A stretch of 64,000 nt of DNA. Origin: Catenuloplanes niger (lineage in GTDB: Bacteria > Actinomycetota > Actinomycetes > Mycobacteriales > Micromonosporaceae). The position numbers were made by a program, and so were the translations under genes. Numbering within the stretch: position 1 is the stretch's first letter; each line of letters starts with the position of its first letter. The stretch spans positions 2,179,001-2,243,000 of the forward strand of contig NZ_JAVDYC010000001.1 in NCBI RefSeq assembly GCF_031458255.1, in the 5' to 3' direction. Below the pieces are notes generated by a model. That model did no database searches and was not told the DNA's origin. It saw nothing but the letters and a program-made list of their open reading frames with translations. Positions 52,515 through 60,875 of this stretch are shown here, one piece after another.

Positions 52515-53666
52515 GTGTCCTCAACCGCGCAACCCGGACCTTCGACGGCATACCTCGACGCCGCCTCAGCGGTTCCCCTGCATCCGGTCGCCAAACAGGC
52601 GATGATGGCCGCGCTCGCCGACGGCTGGGCCGACCCCGGCAAGCTCTACAGCCAGTCCCGCAAGGCCCGGCACCTGGTGGAGGCCGCGCGCGCCACCGTC
52701 GCGGAGTGCCTCTCGGTCCGCCGCGAGGAACTCTTCTTCACCTCCAGCGGTACGACCGCGGCGCACGCGGCCGTACTCGGCGGCCTGGCCGGGCGGCGCC
52801 GGGCCGGCCAGACCTTTGTGCACTCCGCGATCGAGCACTCCGCCGTGCTGCACGCCGCGACGGCCGCGGGCGTGCCCACGTCGAGCGTCGGCGTGAACAT
52901 GAAGGGCCGGCTCGACCTGGCCGCCTGGGAGGCCGCGGTGCGGGCGCCGGGCGTGGCGCTGGCCGCGCTGATCAGCGCGTCGCACGAGGCCGGGACCGTG
53001 CAGCCGGTCTCCGCGGCCGCGGAGATCTGCGCGGAGGCGGGCGTGCCGCTCTACGTGGACGCGGCGCAGTCGATCGGGCGGATGGGCGTGCCGCCGGGCT
53101 GGTCGCTGCTGTCCGGCAGCGCGCGCAAGTGGGGCGGGCCGTCCGGCGTGGGCGTGCTGGCGATCCGCAAGAGCATGCGCTGGGTCTCGCCCTATCCGGA
53201 GGATGAGCGGCCCTATGCCCGTACCCCCGGCGCCATCGATCTTCCGGCGATCGTCGGTGCCGCGGCCGCGCTGCGGGCGGTGACCACGGACGCGGCCGCG
53301 GAGGCGAAACGGCAGTCCGCGCTGGTCGACCGCATCCGCACCGAGGTGCCGCGGCTGGTGCCGGACGTGGAGGTGGTCGGCGACCCGGTCGAGCGGCTGC
53401 CGCATCTGGTCACGTTCTCCTGCCTCTACGTGGACGGTGAGGCGCTGCTGCACGCGCTGGACCGGCGCGGCTTCGCGGTCTCGTCCGGCTCGTCGTGCAC
53501 CTCGTCCACGCTGCGGCCCAGCCACGTCCTCGAGGCGATGGGCGTGCTGTCGCACGGCAACGTGCGCGTGTCGCTGCACCGCGACATCACCGCGGCGGAC
53601 GTGGACCGCTTCCTGACCGAGCTGCCCGGCATCGTCGCCGCCCTGCGCGCGGAGACCGGGCTCTAG
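52515..53666 (+). CDS. cysteine desulfurase-like aminotransferase class V
   Basis: A 383-residue PLP enzyme that would take sulfur from cysteine for iron-sulfur or thiol cofactors. It has AYLDAASAVPLHP, SSGTTAAHAAV, SASHEAGTVQP, VDAAQSIGRM, the PLP-Lys in SGSARKWGGPSGVGVLAI and the active Cys in SSGSSCTSSTLRPSHVL. The divergent neighbour ctaC needs haem and copper cofactors but not sulfur; a link is not clear. Its start is leaderless in appearance. Related to NifS/IscS group II. Confidence 0.86.
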   Translation: MSSTAQPGPSTAYLDAASAVPLHPVAKQAMMAALADGWADPGKLYSQSRKARHLVEAARATVAECLSVRREELFFTSSGTTAAHAAVLGGLAGRRRAGQTFVHSAIEHSAVLHAATAAGVPTSSVGVNMKGRLDLAAWEAAVRAPGVALAALISASHEAGTVQPVSAAAEICAEAGVPLYVDAAQSIGRMGVPPGWSLLSGSARKWGGPSGVGVLAIRKSMRWVSPYPEDERPYARTPGAIDLPAIVGAAAALRAVTTDAAAEAKRQSALVDRIRTEVPRLVPDVEVVGDPVERLPHLVTFSCLYVDGEALLHALDRRGFAVSSGSSCTSSTLRPSHVLEAMGVLSHGNVRVSLHRDITAADVDRFLTELPGIVAALRAETGL

Positions 53667-53708
53667 ACCCGCGTGACGCGGGGTCACGCCGCGCGGACCC
53701 GCCGCCAC

Positions 53709-53752
53709 GCGATCGAGACGTCGTGCACGTCACGGGACGACGTCTCGATCGC
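53709..53752. terminator. long bidirectional hairpin
   Basis: A perfect 16-bp stem (53709-53724 with 53737-53752) between convergent genes. It contains GATCGAGACGTC in each arm. Confidence 0.8.
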
Positions 53753-53769
53753 TCACGGACCGCCGGCGG

Positions 53770-55020
53770 CTAGCGGAACGCCGCGACGGTGTCGCCGCCG
53801 CGGAGCAGGAAGACGCGGCCGACGCCGAGCGCGACCCCGCCGCTGCTGTACTCGCCGAGCGGCAGCCGGCGCAGCTCACGGCCGTCGTCGGCGCGCAGCC
53901 CGAGCAGCACGGTGACCGGCATGTCGGTGTTGCTCTGCAGCCAGACGACGCCGTTCCCGACCGTGATCGGGCCGTACGGGTACGCGCCCGGCGCGGTCCA
54001 CAGCCGCCGGCCGGTCCGCGCGTCGAACGCCGCGACCCGGTGGTCGTCCGGCACCGTGAGATCGTCGACGCCGGCGTAGACCCGGCCGTCCGCCACGGTC
54101 ACGTCGTGATGGCGGTGGCCCTTCGGCGCGCACCAGAGCCGCCTGCCGTCCCGCGCCCGGTAGGCGCAGAACCGCTCGCCGGCCACGTGCACGGTCCGCG
54201 CGTCCGCGGCGAGGTCACCGCCGTCGGCGACCGCCTTCCGCCACACCCGCTCGCCGGTCCGCGTCAGCACGGTGACCAGCGACGGGGAGTCGTCGACGAA
54301 GGACGGCGGCTCCTCGCCCGGCTCGACGACGTCGTCGCCGTACAGGGCGTCGTCGTCCTGCCGGGTGCGGACCGCGATCCGGTCACCGGCCGCCACCGCG
54401 ACCGGGCTGCCGCCGGCGATCTCCCGGGTCCACGTCCGCCGGCCGGTACCGGCCCGGAACGCGTGCAGCACGGTCCGCTCGCAGACGTCGCCCTCGTGGT
54501 GGCCGCACCGGAACTCCGCCGCGGCCAGCACCAGGCCGCCGGTCGCCAGCACCCAGGACGCGCGCTGGTCACCGGGGATCGTCGCGGTCCACCGTGGCCG
54601 GCCGTCCGGGCGGTAGGCGCGCACGACACCGTCGCCCGGCGTGATCGTGAGAACCGAGTCGCCGTCGGTCACCGGCGTCGCGATGTCGAAGCCGGGCACG
54701 GCCTTCGCCGCGAACGGCAGCCGGTCGCCGGTCCCGGTGTCCCGGCGGACCAGGCCGACCCGGTCCGCACCGCCGACCCGCGTCTCCGCGTGGTAGACCG
54801 CGCCGGCGAAGTAGAGCGCGTCGCCGCTGACGGTGCCGGCGGGCACGGCCCACGCGGGCACGAGCCGCGCGGCCTCCGCCACGGTCGGGCCGTCCGTGTC
54901 GCTGACCGGCGGCGGCAGCACCGGCGGCACCGGCTCCGGGTCGACCGGCGCGGCGGACGCGGGCCCGGCGGACAGCACCGCGAGCGCCGCCGCGATCGCG
55001 ACAAGCACCATCTTTCGCAT
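53770..55020 (-). CDS. secreted PQQ-like beta-propeller protein
   Basis: A 416-residue exported protein. The signal peptide is MRKMVLVAIAAALAVLSAGPASAAP. After a Pro-rich segment it has about seven propeller blades with motifs such as VRAYRPDGRPRWTATIPG, VLHAFRAGTGRRTWTREI, YRARDGRRLWCAP and AFDARTGRRLWTAPG, typical of outer-membrane BamB-like or dehydrogenase-type scaffolds without cofactor residues. No enzymatic site can be named. ATG 55020 has AAAGG upstream. It is divergent from the ArsR-type gene across a region full of TTGTGCA half-sites. Confidence 0.83.
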   Translation of the reverse strand: MRKMVLVAIAAALAVLSAGPASAAPVDPEPVPPVLPPPVSDTDGPTVAEAARLVPAWAVPAGTVSGDALYFAGAVYHAETRVGGADRVGLVRRDTGTGDRLPFAAKAVPGFDIATPVTDGDSVLTITPGDGVVRAYRPDGRPRWTATIPGDQRASWVLATGGLVLAAAEFRCGHHEGDVCERTVLHAFRAGTGRRTWTREIAGGSPVAVAAGDRIAVRTRQDDDALYGDDVVEPGEEPPSFVDDSPSLVTVLTRTGERVWRKAVADGGDLAADARTVHVAGERFCAYRARDGRRLWCAPKGHRHHDVTVADGRVYAGVDDLTVPDDHRVAAFDARTGRRLWTAPGAYPYGPITVGNGVVWLQSNTDMPVTVLLGLRADDGRELRRLPLGEYSSGGVALGVGRVFLLRGGDTVAAFR

Positions 55021-55090
55021 TTGAGAGCCTTTCGTCGGATTTGCGGCCTCAGTATCTGCCAGCCCGTCCGCCGAATCCGGCTTTCGCGTA

Positions 55091-55131
55091 CACAATTCTT
55101 GTGCACAACTCCTATGCACACTTATTGTGCA
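55091..55131. promoter_or_regulatory. operator cluster and -10 box of the ArsR-type gene
   Basis: TTGTGCACAA (55099-55108) is a perfect palindrome. CACAA-TTC-TTGTG (55091-55103) and TGCACA-N5-TGTGCA (55115-55131) are further inverted repeats. TATTGT (55123-55128) lies six bases before the ATG and so overlaps the second operator. Binding would shut the gene and possibly the divergent propeller gene. Confidence 0.6.
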
Positions 55132-55134
55132 ACT

Positions 55135-55713
55135 ATGGACGATGCTCCCTGGACCGGCGTGCGGATCGACGCGCGACAGCTGACCGTGCTGGCCCACCCG
55201 CTGCGGGCCCGGCTGCTGGCCGCGCTGCGGGTGGACGGCGCCGCGACCGCGACCCGGCTCGCCGAGCGGCTCGGCACCAACACCGGCGCGACCAGCTATC
55301 ACCTGCGGCAACTCGCCGAGGCCGGGCTGGTGATCGAGGAGGACCGGCCCGGCTCCGGCAAGCAGCGCTGGTGGCGGGCCGCCCAGGACCGGCACAGCAT
55401 CGTCGCCGGCGACTTCGGGCCGGACGACGCGGACGCGCAGGCCGCGCTGGAGTGGCTGGGCGAGTTCTACCGCACCGAGCACGCCCGGTGGACCGCGCGC
55501 TGGAGGGCCGAGGAGAGGGAGTGGCCGGCCGAGTGGCGGGACGCGGTCACCACCAACGACTACCTGCTGGAGCTGACACCGGAACAGGTCCGCGCGCTCA
55601 ACCGCGAGGTCGACGAGCTGATGGCGCGATACCGGTCGCTGCCGGCCGAGGAGGGCGCGGAGACCGTGATCGTCTTCTACGAGAACCACCCGATGCCGCG
55701 GGACCGGCGATGA
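55135..55713 (+). CDS. ArsR-type winged-helix regulator
   Basis: A 192-residue repressor-like protein. The winged helix is at residues about 12-80: LTVLAHPLRARLLAALRVDGAATATRLAERLGTNTGATSYHLRQLAEAGLV (with the recognition helix near TGATSYHLRQL). The C-terminal helix region is rich in Trp and Glu (EWLGEFYRTEHARWTARWRAEEREW). No metal-binding Cys is seen, so a small molecule or other signal is likely. The ATG has no ribosome site; a -10 box six bases upstream suggests a leaderless message. Its stop overlaps the MFS gene start by ATGA, so it probably controls that exporter. Confidence 0.88.
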   Translation: MDDAPWTGVRIDARQLTVLAHPLRARLLAALRVDGAATATRLAERLGTNTGATSYHLRQLAEAGLVIEEDRPGSGKQRWWRAAQDRHSIVAGDFGPDDADAQAALEWLGEFYRTEHARWTARWRAEEREWPAEWRDAVTTNDYLLELTPEQVRALNREVDELMARYRSLPAEEGAETVIVFYENHPMPRDRR

Positions 55714-57005
55714 CGATCACCACGCGCTACCTCACCCTCAACGGCCTGCGCTGGCTGCCGGTCGGGCTGATGATCCCGGTGACCGTGCTGCTGGCGCAGG
55801 AACGCGGGCTCTCGCTCGCCCAGATCGGCCTGGTCACGGCAGCGCAGGGGTTCGTCGTGCTGGGCCTGGAACTGCCCACCGGCGGCCTGGCCGACACGCT
55901 CGGCCGCCGCCCGGTGCTGCTGCTCGCCGCCGTGATCAACCTGATCTCGCTGGCGCTGCTCGTGGGCGCGACCTCGTTCTGGATGTTCGTGCTGGTCTTC
56001 GCGCTGCAAGGGGTGTTCCGCGCGCTGGACAGCGGGCCGCTCGACTCCTGGTACGTGGACGCCGTGCTGGCCGAGGACCCGGACGCGCGCTTCGAGACCG
56101 GACTGGGCCGGGCCGGTGTGGTGGTCGGCTGCGCTATCGGCGGCGGCGCGCTGCTCGCCGGCGGCCTGGTCGCGCTGGACCCGTTCCCGGCGGTGAGCGC
56201 GCTCACCGCGCCGATGGTGGCGGCCGTGGCGCTGCAGGCGGTGACCGTGGCCGCGATCCTGCTGCTGCTCCGCGAGCCGCGGACGGCCACGGCGGACCGG
56301 CCGCCGGTCGCCGCCTCGCTGCGCGCCGTGCCCGCGGTGATCGCGGACGCGACCCGGTTGCTGCGCCGCTCCCGGGTGCTGACCGCGCTGGTCGCGGTCG
56401 AGCTGTTCTGGGCGTTCGGGATGATGACCTTCGAGATCTTCTTCCCGGTACGGCTCGCCCAGCTGGTCGGCTCGGCGGACACGGCCGGCACGATCATGGG
56501 ACCGGCAGGCTCGGTGGCGTGGCTGGCGTCCGCGGCCGGCGCCGCGCTGGTGCCGCTGCTGGTCCGGCGCCTCGGCCCGGCCCGGTCCGGCGTCACGCTG
56601 CAGCTGGGCCAGGCGCTCGCGGTGGTGGCGATGGGCCTGTTCGCCGGCCCGGCCGGTGCGCTCGGGGCCTACCTGGTCTGCTACGCGCTGCACGGCGCCG
56701 TGAACCCGGTCTTCAAGGGGCTGCTGCACCGGCAGTCGGACGCGGGCAACCGGACCACGGTGGCGTCGCTCGCCTCGATGGCCGCCCAGCCCGCCGGGGC
56801 GGCCGGCAGCATCGTGCTCGCCGCGATCGCGGACGCCACCAGCGTCCGCACCGCGATCCTGGCCGGCGCGATCCCGCTGGCCGCGGCCGCGCTCTGCTAC
56901 CTCGCGGCCCGCCACACTCCCCCGGTCACCGCACCGGGCCCCGCGGGCGAGCCCGGTCCCGCGGATGAGCCGGTCCCCGCGGGTGAGCGCGGTCCCCGCG
57001 GGTGA
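55710..57005 (+). CDS. MFS transporter
   Basis: A 431-residue major facilitator with 10-12 transmembrane segments. GGLADTLGRRPVLLL, the loop between helices 2 and 3, is the family signature, and FRALDSGPLDSWYVDAVL follows in helix 4. It is of the drug-efflux type rather than a sugar symporter, judging by the adjacent ArsR-type gene. The last ~30 residues are hydrophilic, low-complexity (PAGEPGPADEPVPAGERGP), and come from the tandem repeat that runs past the stop codon. Start overlaps the regulator stop. Confidence 0.87.
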   Translation: MTITTRYLTLNGLRWLPVGLMIPVTVLLAQERGLSLAQIGLVTAAQGFVVLGLELPTGGLADTLGRRPVLLLAAVINLISLALLVGATSFWMFVLVFALQGVFRALDSGPLDSWYVDAVLAEDPDARFETGLGRAGVVVGCAIGGGALLAGGLVALDPFPAVSALTAPMVAAVALQAVTVAAILLLLREPRTATADRPPVAASLRAVPAVIADATRLLRRSRVLTALVAVELFWAFGMMTFEIFFPVRLAQLVGSADTAGTIMGPAGSVAWLASAAGAALVPLLVRRLGPARSGVTLQLGQALAVVAMGLFAGPAGALGAYLVCYALHGAVNPVFKGLLHRQSDAGNRTTVASLASMAAQPAGAAGSIVLAAIADATSVRTAILAGAIPLAAAALCYLAARHTPPVTAPGPAGEPGPADEPVPAGERGPRG

Positions 57006-57074
57006 GCGCGGTCCCGCGGGAGAGCCGGGCCCCGCGGGAGAGCGCGGTCCCGCGGGAGAGCCGGGCCCCGCAAG
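57004..57074. repeat. 36-bp tandem repeat at the MFS gene end
   Basis: Copies at 57004-57039 and 57040-57074 differ by few bases; more degenerate ~18-bp units extend on both sides, from about 56935 (inside the MFS frame) to about 57200. Confidence 0.7.
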
Positions 57075-57399
57075 CCAGCGGCGCCCCGCGGGCCAGCCGC
57101 GCCGCGCAGACCAGCCACGTCCCGTTGGTCAGCCGAGCCACGCCGACCAGCCACGTCCCGCAAGCCGGCCGAGCCGCGTGGGCCAGCCGGATCCAGCGGG
57201 TTAGCCACGCCCTGCGGCAGGAAGGCAGCGAGACACGAGAAGCCAGAGATCACCGGTGCGGAAGCCCGGTCGGTGCCCGACCGCCTGGGAAACGGAACGG
57301 CGCGCGAGGCCGCATCGTGCCTCGCGCGCTCGTGTCGCTCCGCCGCTCGCGCAGACCGGCGCGCTACGCCCGGTGCGCTACGCGCCCGGCCCGGCACCC
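57006..57399. other. 394-bp gap with degenerate repeats
   Basis: No gene is supported. The first 200 bases are the tail of the tandem repeat, mostly CCCGCGGGA-like units. The second half has short inverted repeats such as GGCGCGCTACGC but no clear terminator. Frames here lack ribosome sites and have repeat-derived composition. Confidence 0.5.
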
Positions 57400-57894
57400 T
57401 CAGGGGCGCAGGTAGTCGAGCAGGGATCCCAGCGGATCGCCCGGGACCGTGGTGTCGACCACCACGCGGCGGCCGACGTAGGGCTGGTACTCGGCGCGGC
57501 GCTCCAGGACCCGGATCCAGTCGATGTCCGCGTACGCCGGGTCGGCGGCCTGCCGGGCCTCGATCCGGCGGCGGTGCTCGTCCTCGTCCGCGCACCAGAC
57601 CTCGACCACGCGCAGCGGCACCGTGGCCCGGTCGGCGAGGTCGAGCCACAGCTCGCGGGACTCGGCGACCGGGTTGACCGCGTCGACGATCACCGGGAGG
57701 CCGAGGTCCAGTTGCAGTTCGGCCAGCGCGGCCACCGCCCGGTAGGCCTCGGGGCCGGTGGAGCCGTAGGCACGCTCGATCGGGTCGACCGGAAGAACCG
57801 GGGCCGGCAGCGCGGCGCCCACCCGGCGGGCGAGCGTGCTCTTGCCGACCCCCGGCAGCCCGGCGAAGACGATCAGCACCGGGCCGGTGCTCAC
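57400..57894 (-). CDS. P-loop kinase-like ATPase
   Basis: A 164-residue AAA/zeta-toxin-type P-loop protein with Walker A GLPGVGKSTLARR near residues 12-24 and a second acidic site LPVIVDAVNP near 65-75. Small-molecule or nucleotide kinase activity is the usual role. The GTG start overlaps the adenosine kinase stop by GTGA. The substrate is unknown. Confidence 0.82.
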   Translation of the reverse strand: MSTGPVLIVFAGLPGVGKSTLARRVGAALPAPVLPVDPIERAYGSTGPEAYRAVAALAELQLDLGLPVIVDAVNPVAESRELWLDLADRATVPLRVVEVWCADEDEHRRRIEARQAADPAYADIDWIRVLERRAEYQPYVGRRVVVDTTVPGDPLGSLLDYLRP

Positions 57895-58868
57895 GGGATC
57901 AGGTGCGGGCGTACGTCCTCGGCCGCCGCGTCGCCGTAGGCCTCGCCGAGCGCCTTGACGAACTGGTCGGGGCGGATCTCGTACTCCTGGGTGCCGACGG
58001 TCTCCAGCACGTAGGTGGCGACCAGCGAGCCGATCTGCGCGGACCGCTCCAGGCCGAGGCCCCAGGTGAGACCCGCGAAGAAGCCGGACCGGAACGCGTC
58101 GCCGCCGCCGGTCGGGTCGTACGCCGCGACCTCACGGGCGACCGGCACGTGGATCGGCGCGATGTCGCGGCCGGTGATCCGGGCGCCGTCCTTGCCGAGC
58201 GTGGTGACCTGGATCTTGACGTGGTCCAGGACCTGCGCCTCGCTGAGGCCGGTCTTGCTCTCCAGCAGCGACTTCTCGTACTCGTTGGTGAAGAGGAACT
58301 CGGCGCCCTCGATCAGCTTCAGCACGTCGCCGCCCTCGACCCGGGCGAGCTGCTGGGACGGGTCCGCGGCGAACCGGATGCCGCGCTCCCGGCACTCCTC
58401 GGAGTGCCGGACCATCGCGGCCGGGTCGTTCGCGCCGACCAGCACCAGGTCGATGCCGCCGTTGCGCTCCGCGACCGGGGCCAGCTCGATGTTGCGCGCC
58501 TCGGCCATCGCGCCCGCGTAGAACGAGGCGATCTGGTTCATCTCGGTGTCCGTGGTGCAGACGAAGCGCGCGGTGTGCGCGACCTCGCTGGTGTAGACCG
58601 AGCCGCAGTCGACGCCGTGCCGCTCCAGCCAGGAGCGGTAGTCGGCGAAGTCCGCACCGACCGCGCCGACCAGGATCGGCCGCAGGCCCAGCTGGCCCAT
58701 GCCGAACGCGATGTTGGCGGCCACGCCGCCGCGGCGCACCACGAGGTCGTCGACCAGGAACGACAGGGACACCTTGTGCAGCTGGTCGGCCAGGAGCTGT
58801 TCGGCGAACCGTCCCGGGAAGTGCATCAGATGGTCGGTGGCGATCGAGCCGGTAACGGCGATCTTCAT
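57891..58868 (-). CDS. adoK: adenosine kinase, PfkB family
   Basis: A 325-residue ribokinase-family enzyme matching M. tuberculosis AdoK (Rv2202c), which phosphorylates adenosine. It has GSIATDHLMHFPGRF at the start, GGVAANIAFGMGQLG, and the anion hole DPTGGGDAFRSGFFAG with catalytic Asp near residue 255. It is upstream of, and overlaps, the P-loop kinase. The gene follows a terminator that separates it from the IscA-like gene. Confidence 0.9.
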   Translation of the reverse strand: MKIAVTGSIATDHLMHFPGRFAEQLLADQLHKVSLSFLVDDLVVRRGGVAANIAFGMGQLGLRPILVGAVGADFADYRSWLERHGVDCGSVYTSEVAHTARFVCTTDTEMNQIASFYAGAMAEARNIELAPVAERNGGIDLVLVGANDPAAMVRHSEECRERGIRFAADPSQQLARVEGGDVLKLIEGAEFLFTNEYEKSLLESKTGLSEAQVLDHVKIQVTTLGKDGARITGRDIAPIHVPVAREVAAYDPTGGGDAFRSGFFAGLTWGLGLERSAQIGSLVATYVLETVGTQEYEIRPDQFVKALGEAYGDAAAEDVRPHLIP

Positions 58869-58988
58869 GTCGGCCCTCAGGTGGTCGGCGGCATAAGCCC
58901 GAACAGCCTACCGGCAGTCCGGCGGCTGGAAGCTCTCCCGTCAGGTCGGCTTCACCTGACGGTAACGCCCCACCCCCAAACGCACAAA

Positions 58989-59024
58989 AGCGGCGGGGGT
59001 ACGCCAACGCGTACCCCCGCCGCT
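58989..59024 (-). terminator. strong terminator of the IscA-like gene
   Basis: AGCGGCGGGGGTAC pairs with GTACCCCCGCCGCT (14-bp stem). On the minus strand TTTTG follows. It also insulates adoK. Confidence 0.8.
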
Positions 59025-59122
59025 CTTAGATCTTGCTGCCACCCCCAGCCCAGCCACCCCGTGAGGCGCGCCGGCCCGAGGGGCGAAGCGCCGACCAGAA
59101 TTTCAGTGAGACGACCAGAAAC

Positions 59123-59542
59123 TCAGTGGAACGAGTCGCCGCAGGCGCAGCTGCCGCCCGCGTTCGGGTTGTCGATGGTGAAGCCCTGGGCGTCGATGCG
59201 GTCCGCGAAGTCGATGGTCGCGCCGGTCAGGTAGGGCGCGCTCATCCGGTCCACCACGACCTCGACACCGCCGAAGTCGTCGACGATGTCGCCGTCGAGC
59301 GAGCGCTCGTCGAAGAACAGCTGGTAGCGGAGGCCGGAGCAGCCACCGGGCTGCACCGCTACGCGCAGCCGGAGGTCGTCGCGGCCCTCCTGCTCGAGCA
59401 GGTTCTTCACCTTCACGGCTGCCACGTCCGTCAGGAGAACGGTGGTCGGGGTCTTGACCGGGGTCTTGGCCGGGGCCGACTCGGTGTCGGACTCGTAGCC
59501 CTCGTCGACGAACTCGGTGGCGCCCTGCGCTGAAGTGGTCAC
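59123..59542 (-). CDS. iron-sulfur cluster insertion protein, HesB/IscA type
   Basis: A 139-residue A-type carrier equal to M. tuberculosis Rv2204c. The cluster ligands are the Cys of PGGCSGLRYQLFFDE near residue 70 and of GGSCACGDSF at the end. An extra N-terminal segment of ~30 residues (EFVDEGYESDTESAPAKTP) is acidic. GTG 59542 follows AGGGAGA. It delivers Fe-S clusters to target proteins; quinolinate synthase nearby is an Fe-S enzyme. Confidence 0.92.
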   Translation of the reverse strand: MTTSAQGATEFVDEGYESDTESAPAKTPVKTPTTVLLTDVAAVKVKNLLEQEGRDDLRLRVAVQPGGCSGLRYQLFFDERSLDGDIVDDFGGVEVVVDRMSAPYLTGATIDFADRIDAQGFTIDNPNAGGSCACGDSFH

Positions 59543-59662
59543 TTGGAAGTCTCCCTGCGCTGTGCGGATTTTATTCCGACTGTGGCCAACGCATGTCCGC
59601 TGACCCTGCATTCCCACCCAGTCTAAAACTTCTCCCGGTCAGCGGCCCGTGCGCCGTTGGTC

Positions 59663-60781
59663 TCACCGGCTGTACTGGCCGGCCACCCGCCGGGCGAGCG
59701 CGGTCAGCCCGTCCGCCGGCCGGGTCATGGCCGCCTCCTCGTCACCGTCGAAGTAGTCCATCAGCGAGTACGTCTCGGTGACCCCGGCCGCGGCGGCCTC
59801 CCGGCGTCCGGTGCTGACCCGGCCGGCCAGCACCACGCACGGCAGGCCCCGGTCGCGGGCGCCGGCGGCCACGCCCGCGACCACCTTGCCGCGCAGCGAC
59901 TGGTGGTCGAACGAGCCCTCGCCGGTGATCACCAGGTCGGCCGCGTCCAGTGCCTCGGTCAGCCCGGTGAGACGTGTCACCAGCTCGATGCCGGACTCGC
60001 ACCGGCCGCCGAGCGCGAGGATCGCGGCGCCGATCCCGCCGGCCGCGCCCGCGCCGGGTTGCGCGGCCAGCCGGGGCGGTGCGGTGGGCAGGTGCTGGAG
60101 CAGTTCGCCGAACCGTTCCAGCGCCCGGTCGAGCAGGAACACGTCCTCGCGGGTCGCGCCCTTCTGCGGGCCGTAGACCGCGGACGCGCCGTGCAGGCCG
60201 GTGAGCGGGTTGTCGACGTCGGTGGCCCCGATCAGTTCGGCGCCGCGGATCCGGGGCGGGCCGGTGAGGCTCTCGGCCGCGGTGAGCGCGGCGCCGCCGT
60301 ACGGGAGCGCATATCCGGCCGCGTCCAGCGGGGCCGCGTCCAGTGCGGCGAGCATGCCGGCGCCGGCGTCGTTGACGGCGGAGCCGCCGAGGCCGATCAC
60401 GACGCGGGTGGCGCCGTGCTCGATCGCCGCGAGGATGAGCAGGCCCAGTCCGTACGAGGTGGTGCGCTTCGGGTCCCGGTCGGCCGGGGCCAGCAGGTGC
60501 AGGCCGCACGCGTGGGCGCTCTCCACGTACCCGATGGGGCCGTTGATGAGGATTGTGGCTTTTGCCGGGCGGCCGAGCGGGTCGACCGTGTCGACAATCA
60601 CGCGGCGGCCGTTCAGGGCCGGCGTGAGCACGTCGACGAAGCCGGGGCCACCGTCCGAGAGCGGGCGCTCGACCAGCTCGTCCGCGTCGTTGGCGGCTCG
60701 CCAGCCGGCCGCGACGGCCGCCGCCGCGGGCACCGCGTCGATACTCCCGGCGAACTTGTCCGGACAAATCAGGATTCGCAC
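59663..60781 (-). CDS. glycerate kinase, GlxK family
   Basis: Phosphorylates D-glycerate to 2- or 3-phosphoglycerate. The 372-residue product has PDKFAGSIDAVPAA, the ATP-binding VIGLGGSAVNDAGAGM, TDVDNPLTG and TGEGSFDHQSLRGKVV, all of the family. GTG start at 60781. It is divergent from nadA; the 94 bases between hold a palindromic operator. Confidence 0.93.
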   Translation of the reverse strand: MRILICPDKFAGSIDAVPAAAAVAAGWRAANDADELVERPLSDGGPGFVDVLTPALNGRRVIVDTVDPLGRPAKATILINGPIGYVESAHACGLHLLAPADRDPKRTTSYGLGLLILAAIEHGATRVVIGLGGSAVNDAGAGMLAALDAAPLDAAGYALPYGGAALTAAESLTGPPRIRGAELIGATDVDNPLTGLHGASAVYGPQKGATREDVFLLDRALERFGELLQHLPTAPPRLAAQPGAGAAGGIGAAILALGGRCESGIELVTRLTGLTEALDAADLVITGEGSFDHQSLRGKVVAGVAAGARDRGLPCVVLAGRVSTGRREAAAAGVTETYSLMDYFDGDEEAAMTRPADGLTALARRVAGQYSR

Positions 60782-60851
60782 CGCTGTGTACCTCCCGCTA
60801 TTCCCCTGTCCGGACCATTCTCAGGGATGCATGGATCACATCTTCGGGCCG

Positions 60852-60866
60852 GTCTCACTGTGAGAC
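60852..60866. promoter_or_regulatory. 15-bp palindrome over the nadA -10 box
   Basis: GTCTCAC-T-GTGAGAC is a perfect palindrome. It overlaps GACAAT (60864-60869), which lies six bases before the nadA GTG and is the likely -10 box of a leaderless mRNA. Placement fits a repressor of NAD synthesis. Confidence 0.6.
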
Positions 60867-60875
60867 AATCTTGCT

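Noticed and set aside
57002-57415. Frame of 137 codons after the MFS gene
   Set aside because: Made of repeat-derived SAVPRESRAP-like sequence, no ribosome site, and it runs into the opposite gene.
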